A DNA stretch of 64,000 bases from Brassica napus (taxonomy: Eukaryota; Streptophyta; Magnoliopsida; Brassicales; Brassicaceae). Below are positions 25,759 to 42,437 of this stretch, one piece after another. A program made the translations under genes and the position numbers. A model generated the notes under the pieces. That model made no database searches and had not been told where the DNA came from. It worked only from the letters and a program-made list of their open reading frames with translations. Position 1 is the stretch's first letter. Each line of letters opens with the position of its first letter. Where the stretch lies: contig NC_063446.1 of NCBI RefSeq assembly GCF_020379485.1, positions 15,746,471-15,810,470 on the forward strand. The letters run 5' to 3'.

Positions 25759-27154
25759 GTCCGATTCTCTTTTCTTCTTCTTCTGGTTTGATAGAGAGAG
25801 AGAAGAAAATGATTCTATGAGACAATGAAATGGACATTTGCCTTATTATCATCTGTCCTTTTTTTTTTTTTTTACTCTTTTAATTAAGAGTCAAATACGT
25901 TACCTCTTTTTATTATTTTAAACATTAATATCTGATTATTGACTAATATCTGATTATTGACTAATTATATCACAACAAGCCAAAAAACATATTATAGTAT
26001 TTTCTCCTATTTATTCTGTTTTTTTTTCTTTTTTGCATAATTCCTATTTATTCTGTTGTCAAATATTACGTTAGTCACTACTCTCAGTTACCCGAATAGT
26101 AGAGATGTCTGATCAATTTTATCACTGCAACAATAAAATATAGGCTGTTTCCTTATTTTTCTGTTTTTCTGTTTATGTTATGTATCTCTTATCTTAGTTT
26201 TGAATTAATTATTTTAAAAAAAAAGCTGATTAATATACGTTTCAGTTGGAAAAAAATAAATATTGCCCTCGGTTGTAGTGGATTGAACTGTAACTGAGGA
26301 TTTTTTATATTAAAACAAAATTGATAAATACGTAATAATAATATATATATATATATATTAACTGAAAATATTATATTTAGTTGCCCCCATTACATTTATC
26401 ATTTCTGGTGACCGCGTTTATTCTTATTAACAAATTTGTAATTAATTAAACAAGATAAACAATGTGCGAAAAAAAAGACATGATAGATGATAAGTGGCAT
26501 CTTGTCTTAATCTTATCCACTGTTGCCGTGAGGCCCTTAACAACTAAGGATTAGTACATTAATTATACTTATACAATCGTATACAAATCAAACTCTCGAC
26601 TCATTAATAGTTTCCATTTATACTGAACATTTCTTATTCAGAGGCAAATGAACCTTTGAACGAATATTTATCAGAATACAAGGGAGACTTTCTAAGAAGA
26701 ATGATGGTGGATAAGTGATATTTTTATAACCAAAAGGACGAAGACTTATTGCAAAAGAAATGTGAGCGATAACTTAAGACGAGTTACGATTGTTGAAGAA
26801 GACGTGTCGACAATAAATTATGTTTCTTTGTCCTTTTTCGTGAAAACTATTTACGTGTCCTTTTTCTTAGCACACCATTAGCAAAACATATGGTCCATAT
26901 CAACACTAATAATCTGTTTTCGTATGATTGTATTTGTATCACAACTCGGGCCGAGAACCTGGGGCCCTTGACTATGAGGGTTTTCTTGGGTTTCCTTTAT
27001 GGGCGGATGTGTAAACAATGGCCCAGGGTTATGACTTAGTGTGTGTGAAGTTTTTATAGAAGTCTTTTGCTTCCGGGGTTGGATCCTCATTCGCTGTTGT
27101 TATCTACGCATTAAGTTTAAGTTATGATAACCGATAATTTCTTTCTCATTTGTA
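25759..27154. other. UBC6 promoter side and AT-rich spacer
   Basis: A leader with GA/CT tracts is followed by AT-rich DNA with an (AT)n run at about 26337-26360. The stretch recurs in unit 2 (34254-35648) with small indels. It contains no supported gene. The stretch beyond the kinase pseudogene (27060-27154) shows no similarity to a kinase C-lobe. Confidence 0.6.
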
Positions 27155-28058
<904 letters not shown>

Positions 28059-28775
28059 GATGCAATGAATCAGACCAAGAACCAGAGAGAGAGACGAAGA
28101 AGGCGGCTTTGTTGAAGTTCTCTAAATCCATGTGAAGAGAAAGAAGCTTTTTTTATCAACTGTAAAAGATCTCTCTCTCTCAAGTGACTCGTGAGTGAGT
28201 GAGTCTAAAGAGCATGAAAAATTACGTACTTGTATGGGTCACAAGAAGTAGTGTCACTCTGTTTTGCTCAATACTGCAAATTTCATGTGTTACTACTAAT
28301 TGCACCAATCTATCAATCATTTCTGATTTTTTTTGGTAAAATAATCATTTCTGATTTGATTTGATCCTTTGATTTAAATTGGTTTATAGAAAGATTAGAT
28401 ATTTTGGAAAAAAGAGCTTAGATCTTTATGACCAACAATGTTGGTATCTAATAGTAGAGCAAAGAATTAATTCCATTGTGTTTCATGCTTAAACAACATT
28501 TGGTCCAAACTACATTTGATAAGATTTTTTTTTCAAGTTGGTTAACTGAGAAATGTTAAATAGACAGTTATACGACTGACAGTTCTACATACACTATAAA
28601 TATTGACTTCTAATTACATCACGCTAAGAGGTCATCTGAAGGTATTATATCATATATATTGTTTTTTTTTTTTTGAAAAAGGCATATATCATATATATTG
28701 TTCTCACAAAGAGATTCCAAACTCACAATATAATCGACATTTAAATTTATCTCCAACTATATATATATATATATA
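28059..28775. other. Spacer between the kinase pseudogene and the U-box fragment (unit 1)
   Basis: AT-rich, no gene. At 28434-28442 it holds a single AACAATGTT, the empty target site of the LINE inserted in unit 2. A short AT/T-rich duplication (CATATATCATATATATTGTT) lies at about 28645-28702. Confidence 0.6.
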
Positions 28776-32295
<3,520 letters not shown>

Positions 32296-32741
32296 ACAGA
32301 TTAAGCCTCCTTTATCTTTAGTGCTTAGAGGTGTGATATGTAATGTGGCAATTGAAAGCAATGTAGACTCGCTTGTAAACAAATAATAATTCTCTAGATC
32401 TCCTTTCCTGGTATGTTTCTATTTAGAAGAATGTCCTTTTGTCCGCAGTATCCTTCCATCTTTAGATAGTTCCTTGTATAAAAACAATATGTGAGGATTA
32501 GAACAAACAAAATGAGATGGGTTCATGTTTAAATTGTTGTAAGACTGCAAATTGGTACACACATGTTATTTACATTTGAAGCAAAGAGAGTTTCAATGAT
32601 CCTAAAGAATTAAACAAGTGTTTACACATTTACAGAGGAAAGTTTTTTTCTCCTCCCATGCAATGAACATGAATGGTTTATAATTTTGGAAATAAACTAA
32701 ATTTAAAGTACAAAGAAAGATTTGATATTGTAACGAAGTCA

Positions 32742-34253
32742 TCAAGGATCGGCTTTTCCAGCAACTTCATCGTTGTCATCGGAGTCTGAACCACGTTCGC
32801 TCATGCTATCATCATCATCGTCATCACTTGAGATCTCCTCAGGTGCTCCAATGTCCTCTGGTTTAGCATACCTCTTGCAGTATTCTTGAAATGTCCAAGA
32901 TACCAATGTGTCAATGAGAGGTTGAATAGAATAGAGAGAAGCAAGTTGGAAGAAGAGTGAGTGAGATGAACCTTTGACTTTCAGTTCATAGGCAGGACGG
33001 TCACGCATCAAGAGAGAGGCAGCTTCACCATTGAAAGGATCAGATGGGTTTGGATATAGAAGCAGTTGAGGAAGGAATGACTCGAAGACATTGATAGATC
33101 TGATTAAACAACAGATCAAGTTTAGTGGATGCAATCATCATCAGACACAAGGAGATAATATATATAATTACCAACATTGGACTCCATGTCTGGTTATTAC
33201 ATCTAAGCAAACTGCGCCAAACTGCAATAAGCATATATAGGTTGAGAGGTATCAGATTGGTAAATGATAAGCTCATGACTTACGATTCATCAACATTGGG
33301 TGATAAATCTGTTACGAAACCAACAAGAGATTTTTGTAGGATAAGCGTCAGGATTCGATTTGATCTTCCAACCCTCCCTCATAAGACCTTCACCACAAAA
33401 ACAACACAAAGAATCATAATTAGGTTAAACATGATTCTGATCTTATGACACGTTATACTGCAATAAAGACATATAAGACGTTAGAGAGATGAAATTTAAA
33501 TGAAAGTTCAGTGACTTACGATTCATCAACATTGAAGGGGCCATAAGATGTTTGACTACGTTCTTAACATCAAACAGAAGGATATTGTAAGGATAGATAC
33601 TGATCAGGTTATGATTCAAAGATTCGATTTCATCGAACAAACCTCCTTCCCCCAACAAGGCAAACATATACGTAAACAATCACAATCCTAAACACACAAA
33701 ACAAAGACTAACAGAAAACCACACACAAATCAGTACAGTTGTCCTCACTACAACTATACCACGTCTTCAATCATTTTCTTGAGTTTTGATATGAAGAAAG
33801 AATAACTCTCACCAAATTATTCTCATCTTCCACCTCACCCCACAACCACAACAACAAAAAACAAGATCCCAATTCAGTTCTTACTACATAGAGGAGATGA
33901 TGAATCTATGAGACTCTTATTCTATCAACAAGTAGCTTATGAAATGTTGACAAGAACAAAATCAGAGTTTTTTGTTGGAGGGTTACTGTCAGTGGGGCCA
34001 TGGAAAGTGACATAGAACATATGCAAATCGTCGTTGACAGTATCCACTTTGTAATCACTCATCATCCTGATTGATACACGAAGAAGAAGGAAGACATATA
34101 TGAATAAGAAGAGATCATCATCAACAGATCCAATATGTATATATAAGAAAAAAGAGCCAAATCGAGAGATGATTTCGATGAACTAGAAGATAGAGAATTG
34201 AGCACATACAATTTCATCATGTCCATCTCTCGGCGTTTGCTCGGCGAAGCCAT
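32742..34253 (-). pseudogene. UBC6: UBC6 (unit 2 copy, disrupted)
   Basis: The first exon ([15 protein letters not shown], from 34253), exon 2 and the last two exons (ending EVAGKADP at 32742) are recognisable. Exon 3 (about 33294-33393) has lost many bases. Exon 4 around SGAVCLDV is also damaged (CGCCAAACTGC where unit 1 has CGCCAGAACTGC). Exon 5 has a one-base loss near 33097 at its acceptor side. A ~440-bp block holding a second, diverged exon-3-like sequence sits between exons 2 and 3. The many breaks in exons 3-5 go beyond homopolymer noise, so this copy is probably dead. Confidence 0.8.
33402..33838 (-). repeat. Extra block with a second, diverged UBC exon-3-like sequence
   Basis: This block is absent from unit 1. 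Its part at 33518-33660 aligns with UBC6 exon 3: both start at ACGATTCATCAACATTG (plus strand) and share AACAGAAGGAxATTGTAAGGAT. On the minus strand it gives an open stretch GEGGLFDEIE...SIYPYNILLFDVKN...APSMLMN, echoing [25 protein letters not shown]. It is far more diverged than unit 1 is from unit 2, so it is an older exon duplicate and not part of the recent duplication. Confidence 0.6.
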
Positions 34254-35648
34254 GTCCGATTCTCTTTTCTTCTTCTTCTGGTTTGATAGAGAGAGAGAAG
34301 AAAATGATTCTATGAGACAATGAAATGGACATTTGCCTTATTATCATCTGTCCTTTTTTTTTTTTTTTACTCTTTTAATTAAGAGTCAAATACGTTACCT
34401 CTTTTTATTATTTAAACATTAATATCTGATTATTGACTAATATCTGATTATTGACTAATTATATCACAACAAGCAAAAAACATATTATAGTATTTTCTCT
34501 CCTATTTATTCTGTTTTTTTTTCTTTTTTGCATAATTCCTATTTATTCTGTTGTCAAATATTACGTTAGTCACTACTCTCAGTTACCCGAATAGTAGAGA
34601 TGTCTGATCAATTTTATCACTGCAACAATAAAATATAGGCTGTTTCCTTATTTTTCTGTTTTTCTGTTTATGTTATGTATCTCTTATCTTAGTTTTGAAT
34701 TAATTATTTTAAAAAAAGCTGATTAATATACGTTTCAGTTGGAAAAAAATAAATATTGCCCTCGGTTGTAGTGGATTGAACTGTAACTGAGGATTTTTTA
34801 TATTAAAAAAATTGATAAAATACGTAAATAATATATATATATATATATTAACTGAAAATTATATTTAGTTGCTCCATTTACATTTATCATTTCTGGTGAC
34901 CGCGTTTATTCTTATTAACAAATTTGTAATTAATTAAACAAGATAAACAATGTGCGAAAAAAAAGACATGATAGATGATAAGTGGCATCTTGTCTTAATC
35001 TTATCCACTGTTGCCGTGAGGCCCTTAACAACTAAGGATTAGTACATTAATTATACTTATACAATCGTATACAAATCAAACTCTCGACTCATTACTGAAC
35101 ATTTCTTATTCAGAGGCAAATGAACCTTTGAACGAAATATTTATCAGAATACAAGGGAGAACTTTCTAAGAAGAATGATGGTGGATAAGTGATATTTTTA
35201 TAACCAAAAAGGACGAAGACTTATTGCAAAAGAAATGTGAGCAATAACTTAAGACGAGTTACGATTGTTGAAGAAGACGTGTCGACAATAAATTAGGTTT
35301 CTTTGTCCTTTTTCGTGAAAACTATTTACGTGTCCACATGCATGAACTAAATCCTCACTCAAATTTCTTAACACACACCATTAGCAAACCATATGGTCCA
35401 TATCAACACTTAATAATCTGTTTTCGTATGATTGTATTTGTATCACAACTCGGGCCGAGAACCTGGGGCCCTGACTATGAGGATGTGGATTTTTCTTGGG
35501 TTTCCTTTATGGGCGGATGTGTAAACAACTTAGTTTGTGTGTGAAGTTTTTTTAGAAGTCTTTGCTTCTGGGGAATCTCCTCATTCGCTGTTGTTATCTA
35601 CGCATTAAGTTTGAGTTATGATAACCGATAATTTCTTTCTCATTTGTA
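34254..35648. other. UBC6 promoter side and AT-rich spacer, unit 2
   Basis: Matches 25759-27154 with small indels and short differences; for example, a 15-bp stretch (AATAGTTTCCATTTA) is missing near 35094. A short segment around 35336-35378 (CACATGCATGAACTAAATCC...) is not in unit 1. No gene. Confidence 0.6.
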
Positions 35649-36544
<896 letters not shown>

Positions 36545-36941
36545 GATGCAATGAATCAGACCAAGAACCAGAGAGAGAGAGACGAAGAAGGCTTTGTTGA
36601 AGTTCTCTAAGGTCCCTCTTGAAGACACTAAATCCATGTGAAGAGAAAGAAGCTTTTTTATCAACTGTAAAAGATCTCTCTCTCTCAAGTGACTCTTGAG
36701 TCTAAAGAGCATGAAAAATTACGTACTTGTATGGGTCACAAGAAGTAGTGTCACTCTGTTTTGCTCAATACTGCAAAATTCATGTGTTACTACTAATTGC
36801 ACCAATCTATCAATCATTTCTGATTTTTTTTTGGTAAAATAATCATTTCTGATTTGATTTGATCCTTTGATTTAAATTGGTTTATAGAAAGATTAGATAT
36901 TTTGGAAAAAAAGAGCTTAGATCTTTATGACCAACAATGTT

Positions 36942-37214
36942 TTTTTTTTTTGCTAAGAATGCTAAATATCATATTAATGATGTTCAGATTTACAAAAGTT
37001 AATCTAAGTGCTACTCTACCTTAGCAAAAAGAAAGGAAAAACAAGATAGAGCAATGTTTATGAACCTAATAAATTAGATAATCCAACTTGACAACAGAAA
37101 AAGAAATTTCTTCCTATCCCTCCTTGCCATCACCGTTGGAGCGATAATGCAGCTGTTGTGATATACATTGTTTCTCTGTTTCCAAAGATGGTAGATTGTC
37201 GACTGTACGACTAT
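36942..37214 (-). mobile_element. 5'-truncated LINE (L1-type) 3' end insertion
   Basis: The block is absent from unit 1 and is bounded by AACAATGTT on both sides (36933-36941 and 37215-37223), a 9-bp target-site duplication. On the minus strand it ends in a poly(A) tract (plus-strand T run at 36942-36951). Its start encodes YHLWKQRNNVYHN, typical of the zinc-finger end of plant LINE reverse transcriptases. It is about 273 bp long, a severely truncated copy. Confidence 0.85.
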
Positions 37215-37423
37215 AACAATGTTGGTATCTAATAGTAGAGCAAATCATTAATTCCATTGTGTTTCATGCTTAAACAACATTTGGTCCAAACTACATTTGA
37301 TAAGTGTTTTTTTTTCAAGTTGGTTAACTGAGAAATGTTAAATAGACAGAGTTATACGACTGACAGTTCTACATACACTATAAATATTGACTTCTAATTA
37401 CATCACCCTAAGAGGTCATATGA

Positions 37424-37848
37424 TCTACGTAATCTTGCAGTATGTTGTCTATCTCTTGCAATATGCTGCCGATCTTTTGTAAATTTTATTTTTTACTAAT
37501 TTGCATAACTCACTATTTTTGGGAGTGGAAATCCTAACAACTAAGACGTTCTTCTTGCAGTGTGTTGCTGCCGATATTTATTATTTTTTTACCAAAAGCT
37601 TCGATTTCTTGTAAATCTTTTTTTTTTGACGAAAATTTCTTGTAAATCTTTTTTTTACTAATTTGCATAACTCACATTTTTTGGGAGCAAACTTTTTGCC
37701 AATTATATTTTCGTGTGTGATTTGTTAAGCATCAAAGTTTCGATTATTATGTCCCCGATCAAAGTTTGTTGGCACAAAAAGAAAAAAAGCTTTACATGTA
37801 GTGCCCTTTTCATATATCGTAGAACATTTCATTGCATCCAAACACATG
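37424..37848. mobile_element. Unclassified insertion in unit 2 (~425 bp)
   Basis: Unit 1 runs directly from AAGAGGTCAT to GAAGGTATTA at the matching place. Internally the block repeats ACTAATTTGCATAACTCAC (about 37495 and 37658) and TTTCTTGTAAATCTTTTTTT. No terminal repeats or clear target duplication were found, so it could instead be a deletion from unit 1. Confidence 0.45.
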
Positions 37849-37925
37849 AAGGTATTATATCATATATATTGTTCTCACAAAGAAATTCCAAAACTCACAA
37901 TATAATCGACATTTAAATTTATCTC

Positions 37926-37964
<39 letters not shown>

Positions 37965-37967
<3 letters not shown>

Positions 37968-40388
37968 ATGTTTATAATTTGGGTGGTGCTGCAGCCAGTC
38001 CTTGATGAGTGAACGAAGAGTGTAGTTTGGGGTAAGATCGCGATGAGCGAGCCTTGCTCCTGTGTTTGGCGACGTATCATTCCCTATATTTAGCCAGTAT
38101 CTGATATTCTTGGCCTCGTACGTGAAACCATCAGCAGCCACATGAGGATCTCTCATTATGTCCTAAACCAATATCAATTTATGATGAGCCAAACCATTGC
38201 ATAGTATTTCAAGATGCAGAGGTGGTTTTGAATCCCTAACCTTTGAAATGGGACAAAGATAATCTTCGGGAGCACAGTCTGCTTCGCTCTCATTGCTTAC
38301 AGAATGATCTTTATCTTGATCGTTTCCTTTGTTTGGGTTCTGAGTTGAAGTATGGAGTTCTGTGAACGAATCCGATGGATTTCCAAGGTCGAAACTTCCT
38401 TCTCTATTAAACCGAAAAACAAACAGAACAAAAGTGTGACAATTAATACCTTTAAAGAGTAGTATAGACACACAAACACACACACACAAACAAAAAAAAA
38501 CAAGTAATCCTCAAACTTACCTTGTCTTGATTAGTTTCCCTTTGCAGATGAACCACATTTTACAGCGAGTAGGTGCATGTTGACTCACGTACTCTGCTTT
38601 TCTAGATGTGATAGACATTCCCCTGCATTATTAAGGAGATGTTATTATTTTCTGTATTAATTTTTTCTCGAAATATCAAGAACATACATACAAAAATCGA
38701 ATTTTACTTTGGGCAAATCTCCAAAATAGCACATTTCTAAGTTTATATCACAAAAATAGCACTCAAAAACTAAAATGACCAAATAGCATTATATCTTTTG
38801 AAAAATTTAAATTTTTTTATTTTTCAAAATTTGAAATCTTATCCCCAAAACCTCACTTTTCAACTCTAAACCCTAAAACCTAAACTCTAAACCTTAAACC
38901 CTAAATTCTAAACCCTAAACTCCACCCCTTGAGTGCTATTTTTGTGACTTTTGACCTTGAGTGCTAATTTGGGAACAAAAACTTGATTTAGTGTTATTTT
39001 GGTTTTTTTCTCTTTTACTTACCTGGAATAATGAGGATTAGCTGCTGCTCCCATAACGAGCTTCTTGATATTGTTTTGATTGATGAGTTTCACAATCTCT
39101 TCACCAACACCATATCCTGGTATCAGTAATATACTCACATCTTTTTCATTAACCTGCACCAATATATTACATAATTCCATCAATCTTTTCAAAAATCAAT
39201 CATTTTTCCTTTAAGCTCCATTCAGTCGTAGTTTTTGATTTTTCAACATTTTCCATTGCTAACACAGTTGTATCTGCAAAGAGAATTAACTTACCCCTTC
39301 GTTTGTGCAGATATCACGGTACTTGTAAAGGCTATCATATGAAGTTTTCAGCTCTGACTCTTGGATTGCCTTGATCTCACTTTCATCAAGCCCACATGCT
39401 ACAAAATAATACACGAAGAAAATAAGATTCCAATTTTAACACCCGCAAACAAAAAAGAGCACACAGACAAAAGTGCCATATCAATAGCTAATTAGGTGAT
39501 TTTATAAATAAATGAATAATTAAACATGATGTGTGACTTAACTACAAATGGGGTATACTAGCCGAATAAGCCCAAAACATGATTTGTTTCGGTAGTATGC
39601 CGAGAGTTCTGCTAAATTTTGGTCATAAATTGTAAAGTTAGGATGTTGATTGTTTCATGATTAATTAAATGTAACGAGGATTTCATGTTTTTTTCTGGGG
39701 TGATTGGTAGTTGTTGTAGGTGCTGTCCACAGCTCTATTTATTTCTACAGCATCAAATTCAGAACAATTAAAATTTAATTTTTTTTTGAAACTACACCTC
39801 TTGAAATTAATCTACAGCTGTACAAGTGTTTTGCAGAGACAAATATCCAAAGTAATTTTTTAGTGCTTTCCATAAAATTCTACATCAATAAAATTTAAAA
39901 CCACATCAAAAACTCTACAGATACATATTTTTTCTACAACAAAAATTTTAAAGTTACAGATATTAACAATCGGACCCTCTATCTATATACAGATGGATAT
40001 TTGGGATATGTTTCCTTAATATGTTCCCAAATATGTTCATATACTCAGATGTATATTATATACCCAGAGAAAGAATAGTATCATCCTGAGACTGTCATCT
40101 AATAGTTAAAAAAAAACACAATCAATTCGTCAAAGTATTATATATGTATTGGTCCATGAACCTTTTATGGCTTTTGAACCAACCAAACCAAAAGAAAAAG
40201 CAAAATAGAACGTAGAGAATGTATATATACTTACAAGAAGGGTTCAGCGAAAATGGAATATGAACTTGAAGAAGGCAGAGCTTCTTAACACGAAAAGTCT
40301 TCAATGTCCATAACAAATTTAGTTTACTTTCTCGAACATCTTGATTTACCGCAACATAAATGACGTCGCTATACAAAGTTTCTCCCAT
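37965..40388 (-). CDS. U-box E3 ubiquitin ligase with Usp-like N-terminus (PUB36/37/53/54 group)
   Basis: Six exons (40235-40388, 39295-39398, 39023-39153, 38521-38622, 38241-38403, 37965-38162) join in frame to 283 residues. The N-terminal half is a universal-stress-protein-like domain: starts MGETLYSDVIYVAVNQDVRE, then LLIPGYGVGEEIV and KKLVMGAAANPHYSRGMS. A short acidic linker follows, then a C-terminal U-box (PEDYLCPISK; DPHVAADGFTYEAKNIRYWL; LTPNYTLRSLIKDWL). There is no kinase domain, unlike PUB33-type proteins. U-box proteins recruit ubiquitin-charged E2s to substrates. The length fits the PUB54-type short class; AT2G45920 (PUB37) is the positional candidate. The frame is intact. Intron 3 carries a MITE. 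Confidence 0.85.
38710..39012. mobile_element. hAT-like MITE (303 bp) in U-box intron 3
   Basis: It is flanked by TTTTACTT on both sides (38702-38709 and 39013-39020), an 8-bp duplication as made by hAT elements. Its ends (GGGCAAATCTCCAAAATAGC and the complement GAGAAAAAAACCAAAATAAC) are imperfect inverted repeats. The middle has several telomere-like AACCCTAAA words (38870-38930). Unit 1 has only one TTTTATTT at the matching site (29516-29523). The right target copy forms bases +3 to +10 of the U-box intron 3 donor. Confidence 0.7.
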
Positions 40389-42220
40389 GGTTTCTTGTTT
40401 ATTTTTCTCTCTTTTTTTTTGTGCTAATTTTCTCTTTCCATTGTGCATGAGATGAGCAATATATATAGCGAGCGAGAGAGACACGCACACACACATCAAG
40501 GTCCGTTGCAACTTAAACTGCAAGGAGCTTATTTCGGACCATTTACGTGCGAATTTCTCAGGTCAAGTGCTGTGGGTCAGCTTATTTTATTGAAAACAAT
40601 CGATCAGTTGAACTTTCTACACTTGTTTATTAAGTTTCCGGGAATATTAGTCGAAATCACTTGGATCTTAAGTTGTGAGAATAGTGTCGAACCAAAATAA
40701 AAGTGTCGGGGTTTATCTTGGTGATCATCAAATTTTGTTTTGTTGACTTGACTCCATTATCATTTTCTGTAATTTATATATAATTTAAATCCAAGAATGT
40801 TCTGGAGTGTAACATCTCTTGACTAAATAAACTGAAAATGTAATTGTTTTTGAAAAACCTGAAAATGTAAATTTATTACTAGCAAAAAAAAAAAAGAGAG
40901 AAGTCAATTTTTTTTATTTTCAACCGAAAAACGTAGGGGGGTATTACTAGTGATTAGTACTGTAAAATTATTTTAAAAGTTTTAACTTATGAAAATACAG
41001 AAGAAATTGTATAGTTGCCTACTTTGTAATTAACGTTTTCTGTGATGAATTTCTTATGGCTGTGTTGCATGAGGGTGAGGCTATTGCAAACAGTCAGTTT
41101 TAGCTCGTAATTTTGCATATCGAGTTTGTAATACGTTTGTTTAGGGTCAAACGCGCACTGTAAATGCGTGAGTACCACCGCTCTCAAACCGTCACGTTAG
41201 TTTAGCGCGTGGGGACCATTAGAATATAGAGTTAAAATATATAAAAAAGAGAAATAAGTCACTTTCTGACTGTAATATCACAAGTCACTTTCAACTAGAA
41301 AATGTCAGTTTTTACCTCTTAGTTATTTTTCTATCAAATTTTCTTCTCTAGTCTGTCAATAACTTCCTCAAATTAAAAATAGTTAAAATGAGTCAAAATT
41401 AAAAACTATAGAATATCAATTTTTTTTTCAATTATCCACTTACCCAAATAAAATAATTTTTCATTTTTCTTCATCTTTCAGATCCATTCAAACTAAAACA
41501 TATCTTCATTTTTCTATGGTGATTGTGGACGTTGGTGCGCGTTAATGGCTAATAAGATGATAGAAGCCTACCACTTACGTAAGCTTTTACTGTGACTTCA
41601 TATCACGTGTCACCTCTAATTTCTTAATATCAGTTTTTGTTACGTAAAATCCGGTTTTGGTTTTTGCTCTAATTAACAAATGAACTGTTTTGCATATTAG
41701 ATTGATTTTACTACTGCAAAATCGTTTAACCTTTAATCAAACAATTGTACCAAGAAGGTTTCCACAATACGAATTGTGCAACTTCTTAGACCAAATGTTA
41801 AAGCAACTTCTGAGACCTAGCTAGCCGTGGATAAAGAATAATGATGGCAATGTTTAGTTTAACATTTTTAAAACAGTAGATATAATTTATAATTCTAACT
41901 TCTGATACTAATATGTGATACGGTAACTATTACAAATTAATAAACGTAGCACATAAAATGCATGTTATCATCGTTGTCTCATGACCTCAGCCTAAAAAAA
42001 GGTACATCCTTCTGGGTCGGAGAAGTGACAAAAAGTAACCTTGCATGAACATCTTCAGCTTCTTCCTCCAGGTAGCATATTGATTAGAGCTTCCATGGTG
42101 ATGTGAATTACACAAGAATGTTTAGCCTATTCACAAAACAAAGAAACAAATAAGCATGTTATAAGCCATGAAGTGATAAGTATGCGATCATGAATAATAA
42201 ACTTTATCTCAAAGTCAACA
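40389..42220. other. Intergenic region between the U-box gene and tRNA-Glu
   Basis: AT-rich, ~1.8 kb. The part next to 40388 is the U-box promoter with an (AC)n/GA-rich leader near 40460-40500. No other gene is supported. Confidence 0.6.
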
Positions 42221-42293
42221 TCCGTTGTAGTCTAGCTGGTCAGGATACTCGGCTCTCACCCGAGAGACCCGGGTTCGAGTCCCGGCAACGGAG
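42221..42293 (+). tRNA. trnE-CTC: tRNA-Glu (anticodon CTC)
   Basis: The 73-nt sequence folds into a standard cloverleaf. The acceptor stem TCCGTTG pairs fully with CAACGGA, the D-arm region is GTCTAGCTGGTCAGGATAC, and the anticodon arm centres on CTC. The T-arm CCGGG/CCCGG contains GGTTCGAGTCC, the internal B box; TAGTCTAGCTGG is the A box. A T-run follows as terminator. It is a nuclear Pol III gene with no intron. Confidence 0.97.
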
Positions 42294-42297
42294 AATT

Positions 42298-42305
42298 ATT
42301 TTTTT
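42298..42305 (+). terminator. Pol III terminator of tRNA-Glu
   Basis: A run of T residues begins five bases after the tRNA 3' end. Confidence 0.8.
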
Positions 42306-42437
42306 AAAATTGTTTTTTATTATATAGCAAACCGGATTGTGTTTCAGTAAAACCCTCAAGCGTTCTCTTCTCTCTGTTGTGTCAAAGTCGACTCCTTTTT
42401 TCTTTTTTTCTTTTGGCTCATTTGAGATTAGAGGGAG

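Noticed and set aside
38860..38935. Interstitial telomere repeat
   Set aside because: The AACCCTAAA words are degenerate and lie inside a MITE with its own target duplication.
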